From: Kineosphaera limosa NBRC 100340
Lineage (GTDB): Bacteria > Actinomycetota > Actinomycetes > Actinomycetales > Dermatophilaceae
DNA: 33,315 nt
Direction: 5' to 3'
NCBI RefSeq assembly: GCF_000298215.1
Contig: NZ_BAHD01000070.1
Span: 1-33,315 of the forward strand
Shown here: piece after piece, positions 1 through 8,473 of the stretch
How the letters are laid out: each line of letters starts with the position of its first letter
How positions within the stretch are numbered: the first letter of the stretch is position 1
Program-made: the position numbers and the translations under genes
The notes under the pieces: generated by a model
What the model saw: only the letters and a program-made list of their open reading frames with translations
Databases searched by the model: none
Told to the model about the DNA's origin: nothing

Positions 1-51
1 CGCCGCTGCGGTGTGCCCGACGAGATCCTCGCCGAGCCCATCGGGGCCTGA
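1..51 (+). CDS. possible 3' end of a gene entering from the left
   Basis: Frame 1 is open from the window edge to a TGA at 49-51 and would encode 16 residues ending in ...AEPIGA. It is too short to assign. The codons are GC3-rich like the real genes here. Its last codons share 14 identical bases (GCCGAGCCCATCGG) with 1532-1545 in the tail of the flagellin-like gene, which may be chance. The call rests only on frame openness and base composition. Confidence 0.3.
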   Translation, partial: RRCGVPDEILAEPIGA

Positions 52-703
52 CCGGGAGGCCGACGTCGAAGTGCCGAGACGGCGCCGACGGTCTGCGGGC
101 TTGTCGAGAGCCCGGGGGAGCGCCCAGGGGGCACCCCGGGAGTTCCCCGGAGGGCGACCTTGGTCAAGACTCCCTCGAACCTTGGCAAAGAAGTAGTAAA
201 GGACCTCACGCAGGTATATCTGGCGACGAAGGGACGGGTGACGGCACGTCGCACTGCAGGGCCCCGGAGCCGTCGACGAGGAACTTGGTTTTTCTGGAAC
301 GGTCACGCGCACGCAAGGATGCGAACCGGCGCCACCACCGGCGTCGTCCTCGTGAGGCAAGAACACCTGAGAACACCACCACCGAAATAGGCGGTGCGTT
401 CCAGCGCGACATCCGGCGACTCGGGGACAGGTCGTCCGTTGCGCAGAGCGCACTTTGCCACTCGACATCCGCTGTTGCCACCACAGCCGCGCATGTCGGT
501 GCAGGCGCTCGGTCTGACCCGGCCGGGCGCCTGTGCCTGTCTGCTCGCCTTTTCGTCAGCCCCAGGACGGGCCCCAGGACGGGCCCAGGGGCCGTCTCAA
601 CCACTCCTTCAGAGTGTGTGCCGGCGTGCCGATATGGGGATAACCCGAGATTTCGGGCCCCCGCCAAGGATGGCGGGGTATCGCTCAAGGAAGGCGGCCG
701 ACG
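52..703. other. intergenic region, about 650 bp, no gene recognised
   Basis: I see no convincing coding frame on either strand. Long minus-strand frames here are continuations of the antisense shadow of the genes at 704-2884. The region holds a GC-rich inverted repeat near 111-160, a perfect 12-bp tandem duplication (CCCCAGGACGGG at 560-571 and 572-583), and at its end the sigma-28-like promoter for the flagellin-like gene. An unrecognised small RNA or long leader is possible. Confidence 0.5.
608..635 (+). promoter_or_regulatory. sigma-28 (FliA)-like promoter of flagellin-like gene
   Basis: TTCA (608-611), a 16-base spacer and GCCGATAT (628-635) match the CTCA-N16-GCCGAT element found upstream of the other flagellar genes in this window, with one mismatch in the -35 part. 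It lies 68 bases before the start codon at 704. Confidence 0.55.
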
Positions 704-1696
704 ATGCGTATCCCCGTCGACAGCGATGCCGCGATGCGTACCATCCATCGGCATTGGGAACACCAGCAACAGATCGTCGCGTCGAGTTCGGCGCGCATCG
801 CGACCGGTAGTCGCCTCGTCAGTGCGGTCGATGACGCCGCTGGCCTGGCCATCGCCGAACGGGTACGGAGTCAATTCGAGGGCCTGCGCCAGGCCGGCCG
901 CAACGCCCAGCAGGGCATCAACTTCGTGCAGATCGCCGATAGCACGCTGCAGACGACGACCGATCTCGTGCAGCGCATGCGGGTCATGGCGGTGCAATCG
1001 GCCAATGGCACCTACACCGATACTCAGCGTTCGGCGATGCAGCGTTCGGTGGTGTTGACCCTCGACGAATTGGACGCCATCGCCCGGCGCTCCCGCATCA
1101 ACGACATCGCGGTGCTCGACGGCTCCACCCCGAGGTTGCGCATTCAGGTGGGCCCGAACTCCGCCGATGTCATCGAGGTTCCCTTGCGCGCCGCCGATCA
1201 CGAGGCCGTGGGCCTGGAGGAGTTGTCCGTCGAAACCCAGGAGAAGGCGGTCTCGGCGCTGGACCGGTTGGACGAGGCCCTCGAGGCGCTCTATGCGCAC
1301 CGGGCCGAGATGGCCGCCGCCCAGCAGCGAATGGAGCGCGCCATCAAGTCGTTGGGGGTGACGGAGATCAACAGTCGCGAAGCCCATTCGCGCATCGCCG
1401 ACGCCGACCTGCCCGCCGAGACCGTGCGCATGCTGCGCGCGCAGATCGCCTCCGACGCCGGCGCCGCGATGATGGTGCAGGTGCGGCAGGCGACCCAGCT
1501 CGCGGTCGACCTCCTGCTGCCGCAGATCAGCGCCGAGCCCATCGGCGGCGACGGGGAGGCGGCTGGCGGAGCCTCGAACGGTGGCGCACCGCCACCTGCG
1601 CCCCTCCCGGCGACGGGCCCGGTGTCCACGCCGGAGTCGTCGGCGGCGGCACCGGTGGCCGCTGCGCCTGGGGTGCCCGAGCCGCATCCGGCCTGA
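704..1696 (+). CDS. divergent flagellin-like protein with Ala/Pro-rich C-terminal tail
   Basis: A 330-residue protein with the N-terminal flagellin signature (SGSRLVSAVDDAAGLAIAER-like segment around residues 35-54, LVQRMRVMAVQSANGT around 87-102) and a C-terminal D1/D0-like coil (HSRIADAD, then QATQLAVDLL). It differs from the canonical flagellin at 25417 in several ways. The N-terminal QINTN segment is replaced. The usual Q-x-x-LQLL(G/R) terminus is replaced by about 55 residues rich in Ala, Pro and Gly. There is almost no D2/D3 region. Flagellin C-termini normally end inside the D0 core, so a free tail is unusual. ATG 704 has AAGGAAGG at 687-694. It could be a minor filament subunit, a non-polymerising paralogue or an export-related protein. 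It is followed by two degenerate glycosyltransferases. Confidence 0.85.
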   Translation: MRIPVDSDAAMRTIHRHWEHQQQIVASSSARIATGSRLVSAVDDAAGLAIAERVRSQFEGLRQAGRNAQQGINFVQIADSTLQTTTDLVQRMRVMAVQSANGTYTDTQRSAMQRSVVLTLDELDAIARRSRINDIAVLDGSTPRLRIQVGPNSADVIEVPLRAADHEAVGLEELSVETQEKAVSALDRLDEALEALYAHRAEMAAAQQRMERAIKSLGVTEINSREAHSRIADADLPAETVRMLRAQIASDAGAAMMVQVRQATQLAVDLLLPQISAEPIGGDGEAAGGASNGGAPPPAPLPATGPVSTPESSAAAPVAAAPGVPEPHPA

Positions 1697-1717
1697 GCTC
1701 CCGCTCTCACCAGGGAG

Positions 1718-1745
1718 ATCAACATCTGAGTTCACCGGCCGATGA
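1718..1745 (+). promoter_or_regulatory. possible sigma-28-like promoter before the degenerate GT pair
   Basis: ATCA (1718-1721), a 16-base spacer and GCCGATGA (1738-1745), 32 bases before the GTG start at 1778. The -10-like half is good and the -35-like half has one mismatch. Read-through from the flagellin-like gene is an alternative. Confidence 0.4.
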
Positions 1746-1777
1746 GGGTCACTGGAGTCCGCCGCAGGAGGAGATTC

Positions 1778-2884
1778 GTGGGCACAGTTGCCGTCGTCAT
1801 CATCGCCCGGGACGACGCTCGGGTCATCGAGCGCGCCTTGCTTTCCGCGAAGCCTCACGTGGACGAGCTCGTCGTGCTCGACCTGGGTTCGGTCGACGAC
1901 ACGGCGGAGCGGGCTCGGCGCGTCGGCGCGCGCGTCGAGTCGAGCGTGTGGAGCCGCGATCCCTCGGCGGTGCGCAACGAGGCGCTGGCCCGCTCGGGGG
2001 CGGACTGGAATGTCGTGCTGGAGGCCCGCGAGTGGATCGACGGCGGCGGGGCTGGGCTGCGGGCCCTGGCCGAGACGCCGTGCGATCACGTCGGGCTTGT
2101 CACGATGATCCCCGGCGATCACGGCCGCGGGCTCTCTCCGGTCGCCCTCGCTCCGCGGCTGTTGCCCGCCGGGGTGCGCTACGCCGGTCGCCGCCCCGAG
2201 GAGCCGATGGTCGAGGGCCTGACCCAGTTGCGCACCGGCGTGGTGCTGGCCAGCGACGACCTGGAGCCGGCCCGCTGGCGTTACGACCGCTCGATCACCG
2301 AGACCGTGCTGCTGCAGGGGTTGAGCCTGCGCCCGGGCGACCCCGAGATGCTCATGGACCTCGGCGAGGTGGTGCGCGCCGACGGCCGCCTGCTCGCCGC
2401 CTACGACGCCTACGCCGAGGCGCTGGAGGGGATGGACCCCGCACATCCGCGCCGACACGAGGTGGTCATCGAAGCCATCGACGTGGCCCGGGCGGCCCGA
2501 CGGTTTCCGGTCGCGATCGCGCTCATGGACCAGCACATGGCGCAGTGGCGCGACTCCCCGGACTTCGCCTACGTCATCGGCGACCTGTTCTTCGAGATGT
2601 TGTTGGCCGACCCGCGGTCGGCCAACGAGTTGGCCCCGTTGGCCCTCAGCTGCTGGACCCGCTGCCTGGAGATGGGGGACCGGCCCGACCTGGCCGGCTC
2701 GCTCATGGGTCGCGGCAGCTTTCTGGCCGCGCAGAGCCTCTACGCGCTGTGCCTCGTGCTCGGCCAGCAGGCCGAGGCGAGCCGATGGTGGGACGTCGCG
2801 AACCGGCTCCGGTCGCAGGCCAGCCGCAGCGCCTCGCTCCGCTCGGATCAGGCCAACCAGGCCAACGACGGATCGGCGAATTAA
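1778..2884 (+). CDS. degenerate GT2-like glycosyltransferase (GT-A copy), catalytic motifs lost
   Basis: A 368-residue protein. I chose GTG 1778 because CAGGAGGAG sits at 1765-1773; an in-frame ATG at 1742 lacks this and would add 12 Arg-rich residues. The first 90 residues align without gaps to the GT-A protein at 21083, and the C-terminal part is also close (LEMGDRPDLAGS against LEIGDRPDLVGS). The residues that define GT2 enzymes are changed: DTGSTD at 35-40 is DLGSVD, the metal-binding DADEW at 82-86 is EAREW, and the later HE pair is PE (140-141). The RNEA motif and the helical, TPR-like C-terminal half remain. I infer a pseudoenzyme or scaffold rather than an active transferase. A small hairpin (AAGCGA/TCGCTT, 2895-2911) follows the stop codon. 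Confidence 0.85.
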   Translation: MGTVAVVIIARDDARVIERALLSAKPHVDELVVLDLGSVDDTAERARRVGARVESSVWSRDPSAVRNEALARSGADWNVVLEAREWIDGGGAGLRALAETPCDHVGLVTMIPGDHGRGLSPVALAPRLLPAGVRYAGRRPEEPMVEGLTQLRTGVVLASDDLEPARWRYDRSITETVLLQGLSLRPGDPEMLMDLGEVVRADGRLLAAYDAYAEALEGMDPAHPRRHEVVIEAIDVARAARRFPVAIALMDQHMAQWRDSPDFAYVIGDLFFEMLLADPRSANELAPLALSCWTRCLEMGDRPDLAGSLMGRGSFLAAQSLYALCLVLGQQAEASRWWDVANRLRSQASRSASLRSDQANQANDGSAN

Positions 2885-2942
2885 TAGCAGATCGAAGCGA
2901 TTTCGTCGCTTAAGACACGCCGAGCCGGGTCGATAGGTGGTC

Positions 2943-4208
2943 ATGACAGCGCCGCGGATCGCCGTGTGCCTCGTCGTCAACGACGAGGTTCGTGACCTGC
3001 ACGGGTGCCTGCAGTCCGTTCGCCAGCTCGGTCACCTGCTGACCGAGGTGTGCGTGTACGGTGCCGGCGCGACCGAGCAACTCCTCAATGCCGCCCGACA
3101 GTCGGGGGCCAAGGTGCACGAGGGGCAGTGGGATGGCGACCTTGCCGCCGCGCGCAATGCCGCCGCGTGCATGACCGACGCGCCGTGGGTGTTGGTGCTC
3201 GAGCCGGGGGAGCGGCTGCGCGTCGACATCCCGGCGCTGACCAAGTTGTTGGCCCTGCCAGAGCGGATGGTCGGCGAGCCCGACGCCATCGCCGTCGAGG
3301 TCAGCCGGGGCCGGGCGGCGGGGGCGGCCACCCGGGAGCCGCGGGTGTATCGGCCCGAGCGGGCGCACTTCGTCGGGGCGCTGGAAGACCGGCTGGAGCC
3401 GATGGAGCCGGGCCGTGAGCTCGTCAGCCTCAACGCGGGCGTCGAGGTGTGCTCGGTGTGGGCCGTCGTGGTGCCCCAGGGCGATCAGCGGGACCGGCTG
3501 GTGCGCCGCGTGGCGCGGGCCGACGCGGCGCTGGCCAAGCTGACCAGTGAGGGTATCGGCGGCAACGACCTGGTCACCGCGCTCGTCGAACGGTCCCGCG
3601 CCCGTCGCGCCTTGGGCGACGACGACGGCGCGCTGGCCGACCTTAACCGCGCCCGGCGGGTGCGCGCCGGGGAGCCCTACCGCCGCCGCGCCCGCGAGGA
3701 CCTCACGACCCTGCTCATCGAGCACGGCTACTTCAGCGGCGCGAACAAGCTCATCGCGGAGCTGCGCGCCGACGGGGGCGACGACGACTACAGCGACTGG
3801 CTCACCGCTCAGGTGCACGCCGCGCAGGGGCAGGCGCGGGTCGCCTGGGACATTCTGCGCAAGCTGGAGTCGGCGACCTCCTCCGACGGCACCGTCGTCG
3901 CGAGCCCGCAGATCCTGACCGAGCAGATGATCATGGCCAACCGCATCGGCGAGCTGGAGGAGGCGCTGGAGTGCTGCGTCGACCTGGTCGCCAAACACGG
4001 CCTGGCGCTGCGACACGGGCGGATGCTGCTCAAGCTGTGGGGGCCGCGGTCGGCCGACGGCCTGGCGGACCTGCTCATTCAGGCCGACGCCCGGCACCTG
4101 GACGAGGTCGCGGCCGCGCTGTCGGCGCTGCCGGAGCCCGGCCCGTCGGTCGCGCAGGCGCTGCGGGACGTGCGGGCCGAGAAGCCCGCCGCTGTCCGCA
4201 TCATGTGA
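2943..4208 (+). CDS. degenerate GT2-like glycosyltransferase with TPR-like C-terminus (GT-B copy)
   Basis: A 421-residue paralogue of the proteins at 22099 and 23969. The N-terminal beta-strand (AVCLVVNDE), CVY and RNAA motifs are kept. The nucleotide-binding DTGSxD is GAGATE (40-45), the metal-binding DADE is EPGE (87-90), and the HE pair near residue 148 is ED. The remaining 250 residues are helical and TPR-like, as in the paralogues. I chose ATG 2943 because MTAPRIAVCLVVNDE matches the paralogues' N-termini; GTG 2937 is two codons upstream, and neither start has a good ribosome binding site. It lies 58 bases after the preceding degenerate GT gene, so the two are probably co-transcribed. 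The long open frame with normal codon use argues against a decaying pseudogene. Confidence 0.83.
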   Translation: MTAPRIAVCLVVNDEVRDLHGCLQSVRQLGHLLTEVCVYGAGATEQLLNAARQSGAKVHEGQWDGDLAAARNAAACMTDAPWVLVLEPGERLRVDIPALTKLLALPERMVGEPDAIAVEVSRGRAAGAATREPRVYRPERAHFVGALEDRLEPMEPGRELVSLNAGVEVCSVWAVVVPQGDQRDRLVRRVARADAALAKLTSEGIGGNDLVTALVERSRARRALGDDDGALADLNRARRVRAGEPYRRRAREDLTTLLIEHGYFSGANKLIAELRADGGDDDYSDWLTAQVHAAQGQARVAWDILRKLESATSSDGTVVASPQILTEQMIMANRIGELEEALECCVDLVAKHGLALRHGRMLLKLWGPRSADGLADLLIQADARHLDEVAAALSALPEPGPSVAQALRDVRAEKPAAVRIM

Positions 4209-4555
4209 CCCGACGGGCCCTGTCGCTCGACACCACTGCCCATTCAACCTTTCGGTTGAGGGGGCGTCACGCGCGCTCTGGCGTTCGGTTGAACTCCCCC
4301 GGTAGGGCTTGGAGTTGGGCCTGTCGGCGTGGTGGAGTCGACCTTGTCCACCGCGGCGGATGATCGACACGACGTCATCAGGGGAAACGTCGAGGTCGGC
4401 TCGTGCCCCGGGGGCGGATGCAGTAGTGCCGTGGGTGGTGGGTTCTGGCAGATCACCATCCACGGCACTGCCGTTGTCGGGGGACTCCCAACTATCGCGG
4501 AGACCGGCGGTACAGGCCCTTTCGTCCTTCCCTCGCGCGGCGCGTTGGTGATGAG
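4209..4555. other. intergenic region with a small hairpin
   Basis: About 345 bases without a supported gene. TCAACC (4244-4249) and GGTTGA (4254-4259) form a 6-bp hairpin with a TTTC loop shortly after the stop of the upstream gene, possibly a weak terminator. TTCGGTTGA occurs at 4251-4259 and again about 30 bases downstream. I see no CTCA-N16-GCCGAT element before the gene at 4556. Confidence 0.4.
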
Positions 4556-7500
4556 ATGTGTGGCATGGATCTCATGGACCTGCACGACGCGATCAACCTG
4601 CGCCTGGCCCTGCTGGACCTGCCGCACGAGGCCGAATCCGACCGTGGCCACGAGGCGGTCGTCTCCCCACTTCTTGCCCGCCAGCGCGAGCTGACCCGCC
4701 GCCTCGACGAGCGTCTGCCGCGCGTCGACGAGCGGGTGCAACTCTTCCTCGACGACTACCTGTCCGACGTGTCGCAAGAGGTGCAGCTGCCCCGCACCTC
4801 GCTGGTGCTGGATCAACCGGGCCTGGCGCGCGAGCTGTCGCTGCCGGCCGACGGCGACTACTTCTCCTCGTCCCTGGTGCGCAGCTACCGGCTGCTCAAC
4901 GGGGTGCTGCACAACCCGCACAACGACCGGCGCACGACGGCCGGGGTGTTCCACATCGCCGACGGCGGCCTGCCGGTCAGTCAGGACAAGCTCGTCGTGC
5001 CCAAGGGCGTCTTCGCCGCGCTGCTCGACCGGGCCACCCGGCCGCCGCAGGAGTCGATGGTGCTGCCGTACACCTCGCAGCTGCCCGAGCCGGCGGCGTG
5101 TTTCGTCTCGCTGCTGCTGCGCCCGCTCGTCTCGCCGGCGGTGCCGGGCGCGGAGGGGGAGCGGCGGATGGAGATCCGGTTCATGGCTCCGGGCAGCCTG
5201 GTCAGCAATCTCGACTTCGTCGAGGGCATCTTCGGCAACGGTGGTGACCCGTATCTGCCGGACAACGACGCGGCGATGGCGCCGCAGGGCTGGACGGGGC
5301 ACACGGGTTACGTCATTCTCGCGCCGCACCTGACGTCGGTGACGAAGAAGGAACTGGGGCTGCCGCATCACGACGACGCGACGCCGCGGCAGCGCCGCGA
5401 CGGCATGTGCTGGAAGAGCGACGACGAGCTGTACAACAACGGGCAGGCCTTCAAGGCGTGTGCGCGCGACGAGCGGGGCGTCATCGTCACGGTTATCGCC
5501 GACAACTACTTCGGCTATTGCAAGAAAGAGGTCAAGACGCAGATCGGCTACTCGGCCAACCTCTCCGGTCAAGCCGAGGAGGAGCACGCCGGCGGGGCGC
5601 TGGCCTTTCCCAGTTACGACCTGGGGCAGGAGTACACGGACCGGTTCACCCCGCCGAGCGCGACGGTCGAGCAGGTCGTGCAGCGCGACCCGGAGGCCTT
5701 CGAGCTGCAGCCGGAGGGGCACGCGGAGCACGTCGACTATCCGTTCGTGGTGGTGCCGGCGCAGGTGACGTTCAACATGCGTGAGCAGAACGTCACCTGG
5801 CCCGGCGACGACGACACCGCGCGGATTCCGCTGCGGGCCGACCGCACGTATTTCAGCCCCGACGGCTATCGGGTGCGGATGCAGCAGCACGCGGACGACC
5901 CGACGCAGTGGGCGTTGGTGGGCACGGCGCCGTGGGTGAGTGCTTTCCACAAGCCGAGCACCGTCTCCGGTGGGGGTAAGTCGGAGATCTCGAAGGCGAT
6001 CACCGACGCGATCAACTACGGCAATGCGTATGTCGCGGACTTCGCGAAAGACATGGCGACGGTCGAGGAGATTCTGGCCAAGGACTTCGGCAACCGGTTC
6101 GCCGACCCGCAGCGCCGCGGGCACGACGCGCGGGCGATTCTCGGCCCGGAGCGCAGCGTCGGCTCGGTCATCAAGCTGTTGACGCCGAGCGAACTGTTCA
6201 CCGACGAGTACAACGCGTGGCTGGAGACGATCCCCTCGCACGTCAAGGAGCTCATCTACGTCATCAAGAGCGCGTACCGGCCGGAGTGGGGGCAGGACTG
6301 GCGCAAGCACTTCAGCGTCGGCGTCATCAACGGGCGGCCCGGCAACGCGTTGCGTCTGGATCAGCAGCGGGTGGCGGTGCGCACCCTGCGGGTCGGCTTC
6401 GACGAGGAAGGCGCGTGGCGGGTGTTCGGGCTGCGGCCCGATTTCGCCCCGGCGGTCAAGGTGCAGACCGAGGACGACATCACGGCGAGCATCGTCGTGC
6501 CGGCGCAGGCGAGCGGCCGGCCGGACGGGTTGTCGGGCAAGGTCGTGGAGAACTGCGAGCGGCTGCTGTTCCAGCGCCCCGACGAGGCGATTCACCGCGG
6601 CTACGACAAGCAGGCGGAGCTGGACATCTCGGCCCCTGGCACGTTCTTGTCGAACTTCGAACCGCTGGATCAAGAGGACGCGGTCGAGATGACGCACGAC
6701 GCGGTGAACTTCAGCCGGTTCACCGGCCCGGTGCAGGAGCTCATCGAGGTGGCCGCGCACGAGGCGGGCGAGCCGCAGGACTACGTCGACGGGCCGGCAC
6801 ACCACAACGGATCACACACGAACGGTTGGGGCGCGGTCGATGGTCGGCTGGCGAGCTACTTCGTGTGTTCGGCGCAGCCGCGGCTGGTCGACGGCAAGCC
6901 GAGCAAGAATCCGCGCTACCTGCAGGTGCGCCCCGACCTCTCGCATCCGGTGGCGACGGCCGCGTCGCTGCTGGCGATGCACCTGCACCGGGGGTTGCCG
7001 GTCGACGAGCCGCTGCCCTACGTGGTCGACGTCGTCGCTGCGGGCCGGCGCAACAACCCTCCGGAGGAGGGGGTGCCGGCGTTGTGCGCGTTCAACCCGC
7101 TGCACTACCTGGAGCTGCCGGAGCTGTTCATGGAGTTCATCAGCTCGATGACCGGCAAGTCGCCGTCGACGACGGGTGCGGGTTCGGAGGGGGCGCTGAC
7201 GAAGGCACCGTTCAACGCGATGCCGACGACGTACGACCTCAACGCGGCGCTGCTCTCCTACATCCTCACCGGCTACGACGGGTGGATCAGCAGCGCGGGC
7301 TACATCGGGCCGCGGGTGCGGGTGGACCACGACATCAGCCTGCTGGTGCCGGAGGTGTTCTCGCGGATGCGCCCGCAGGAGCGGGCGGCGTCGCGGCTCG
7401 TGGCCGAGGGCTACCTGGAGCGGGTCACGGACATCGAGATCGACGGCCGGCTCGTGGAGGCGAGTCGGCTGGGGTACCGGATCACGAAGAAGTTCGCGTC

Positions 7501-8020
7501 GACGTTCTTCGGTCGGATCTTCATGCACCCCGAGGCCGTGTTCACGCCGGAGATGCTGCGCCCGGAGAAGCAGGATCTGGGCATCTTCGTCGACGCGGTC
7601 GACGTCATGATCACCACACACGAACGTGTGGCGAAGGGGTACTTCGAGGACGGCACGGCCGACCTGGCGATCCCGCCGCTGCGAGCGCTGCTGGAGATCA
7701 TGGCGTACGGCAAGACCTCGGACGGGCACACGCTGAGCTCGCCGGAGGTGCGGGAGCTGTTCACCCGCGAGAACGTGCTGGCCAGTGACTGGTACGCGGC
7801 GCGGCTGGATGCGCGGCAGGCCGAGGCGGTGCGTCAGGCCGAGCGCGGCGTGGCGACGTTGGCGTCGTTCAACGAGGGTGCGGGTAACGCGCGGGTCGTG
7901 GCGCGGCTGGGCTTGGAGGGCCGTTTGGCCGACGAGCGGGAGTACCTGGAGCAGGTGTCGTCGCCGGAGTACCGGGAGGCGCTGGTCGGCACCATCGGCC
8001 GTCAGGTCTCGTATCGCTGA
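4556..8020 (+). CDS. large conserved protein of unknown function
   Basis: An 1154-residue cytoplasmic-looking protein with no signal peptide and no clear membrane segment. I recall the central segment around residues 310-345 (a Tyr/Cys/Lys-rich stretch, DNYFGYCKKEVKTQ, then EEEHAGGALAFPSY) as typical of a long hypothetical protein family found in scattered bacterial phyla, with no function known to me. The conserved Cys, Lys, His and acidic residues could suggest an enzyme, but I cannot name a fold. ATG 4556 is uncertain: in-frame ATGs at 4565 and 4574 are alternatives and no strong ribosome binding site is visible. It is followed by a GC-rich terminator-like hairpin and a DUF3263-type gene. 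Nothing in the sequence links it to motility. Confidence 0.8.
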   Translation: MCGMDLMDLHDAINLRLALLDLPHEAESDRGHEAVVSPLLARQRELTRRLDERLPRVDERVQLFLDDYLSDVSQEVQLPRTSLVLDQPGLARELSLPADGDYFSSSLVRSYRLLNGVLHNPHNDRRTTAGVFHIADGGLPVSQDKLVVPKGVFAALLDRATRPPQESMVLPYTSQLPEPAACFVSLLLRPLVSPAVPGAEGERRMEIRFMAPGSLVSNLDFVEGIFGNGGDPYLPDNDAAMAPQGWTGHTGYVILAPHLTSVTKKELGLPHHDDATPRQRRDGMCWKSDDELYNNGQAFKACARDERGVIVTVIADNYFGYCKKEVKTQIGYSANLSGQAEEEHAGGALAFPSYDLGQEYTDRFTPPSATVEQVVQRDPEAFELQPEGHAEHVDYPFVVVPAQVTFNMREQNVTWPGDDDTARIPLRADRTYFSPDGYRVRMQQHADDPTQWALVGTAPWVSAFHKPSTVSGGGKSEISKAITDAINYGNAYVADFAKDMATVEEILAKDFGNRFADPQRRGHDARAILGPERSVGSVIKLLTPSELFTDEYNAWLETIPSHVKELIYVIKSAYRPEWGQDWRKHFSVGVINGRPGNALRLDQQRVAVRTLRVGFDEEGAWRVFGLRPDFAPAVKVQTEDDITASIVVPAQASGRPDGLSGKVVENCERLLFQRPDEAIHRGYDKQAELDISAPGTFLSNFEPLDQEDAVEMTHDAVNFSRFTGPVQELIEVAAHEAGEPQDYVDGPAHHNGSHTNGWGAVDGRLASYFVCSAQPRLVDGKPSKNPRYLQVRPDLSHPVATAASLLAMHLHRGLPVDEPLPYVVDVVAAGRRNNPPEEGVPALCAFNPLHYLELPELFMEFISSMTGKSPSTTGAGSEGALTKAPFNAMPTTYDLNAALLSYILTGYDGWISSAGYIGPRVRVDHDISLLVPEVFSRMRPQERAASRLVAEGYLERVTDIEIDGRLVEASRLGYRITKKFASTFFGRIFMHPEAVFTPEMLRPEKQDLGIFVDAVDVMITTHERVAKGYFEDGTADLAIPPLRALLEIMAYGKTSDGHTLSSPEVRELFTRENVLASDWYAARLDARQAEAVRQAERGVATLASFNEGAGNARVVARLGLEGRLADEREYLEQVSSPEYREALVGTIGRQVSYR

Positions 8021-8034
8021 GGTTCGTTCGACTG

Positions 8035-8071
8035 CGCCCGGGTGCCCGCCTGCTTCGGCGGGGCCCGGGCG
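8035..8071 (+). terminator. terminator-like hairpin after the 1154-residue gene
   Basis: 8035-8050 pairs with 8057-8071: eight G/C pairs (CGCCCGGG with CCCGGGCG), a small internal mismatch, then CCGCC with GGCGG, closed by a short loop. There is no T tract, as is common for actinobacterial hairpins. Confidence 0.5.
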
Positions 8072-8080
8072 TTCGTCGTG

Positions 8081-8130
8081 GTCGCGGCCGTGAGCGGGGT
8101 CGTCGTGAGCTTGGTCGTCGTGAGCGGGGT
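8081..8130. repeat. short tandem repeat, about 15-bp unit
   Basis: GTCGTCGTGAGCTTG (8099-8113) and GTCGTCGTGAGCGGG (8114-8128) are adjacent copies. A related degenerate 18-base copy (GTCGCGGCCGTGAGCGGG) precedes them at 8081-8098. It lies in the intergenic gap between the large protein and the DUF3263-type gene. Function is unknown. Confidence 0.6.
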
Positions 8131-8205
8131 CGCAGGGCGGTGGTGCTTCAGTCGTCGGGCGCCGGGGCCGATGGGGCACGTGACCAGAAGAGAGGGGGAG
8201 TGGTC

Positions 8206-8460
8206 ATGGAGATCGTCAACCGGCGCCCGCGCAAACGGGGTCTGTCGGCGCGCGACCGCGAGGTGCTGGAGATCGAGCGGGAGTTCGGCGCGTCGCCGGA
8301 GGTGTGGCCGCGAAAGGCCGCGGAGGCGCACCACCGGCTGGGCTTGACCCCGAACGGCTACACGCTGGTGCTGCGCGGACTGGTCGACGACCCGCAGGCG
8401 CACGCGGCGGCCCCCGACGTCATCGACGAACTGCGCCGCCTGCGCGACCTCAAGAGCTGA
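8206..8460 (+). CDS. DUF3263-type small protein
   Basis: An 84-residue protein starting at ATG 8206, preceded by a strong AGAGGGGGAG (8191-8200). The core (LSARDREVLEIEREFG..., then LGLTPNGYTLVLRGLVDDPQA and a C-terminal ELRRLRDL) matches my memory of the actinobacterial DUF3263 family: an HTH-like small domain in which an LS-x-RD motif is followed by a helix carrying a Tyr. The function of the family is not established as far as I know; DNA binding is a guess from the basic, helical character. Confidence 0.75.
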   Translation: MEIVNRRPRKRGLSARDREVLEIEREFGASPEVWPRKAAEAHHRLGLTPNGYTLVLRGLVDDPQAHAAAPDVIDELRRLRDLKS

Positions 8461-8473
8461 CGCCCCGCCGGGC

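Noticed and set aside
560-583. Two 12-bp tandem copies CCCCAGGACGGG as a regulatory repeat
   Set aside because: Only two copies, in GC-rich DNA, with no match elsewhere in the window. Noted as sequence only.
934-941. GCCGATAG inside the flagellin-like gene as a sigma-28 -10
   Set aside because: It lies within coding sequence and has no CTCA-like element 15-17 bases upstream.
206-2980. Long minus-strand open frame of 924 codons
   Set aside because: It is antisense to the flagellin-like and GT-A genes, which have clear homology and ribosome binding sites. The Arg/His/Pro-rich translation is typical of a high-GC shadow.
4244-6805. 853-codon minus-strand frame opposite the large unknown protein
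   Set aside because: It has shadow composition and no motifs. The plus frame contains the conserved core.
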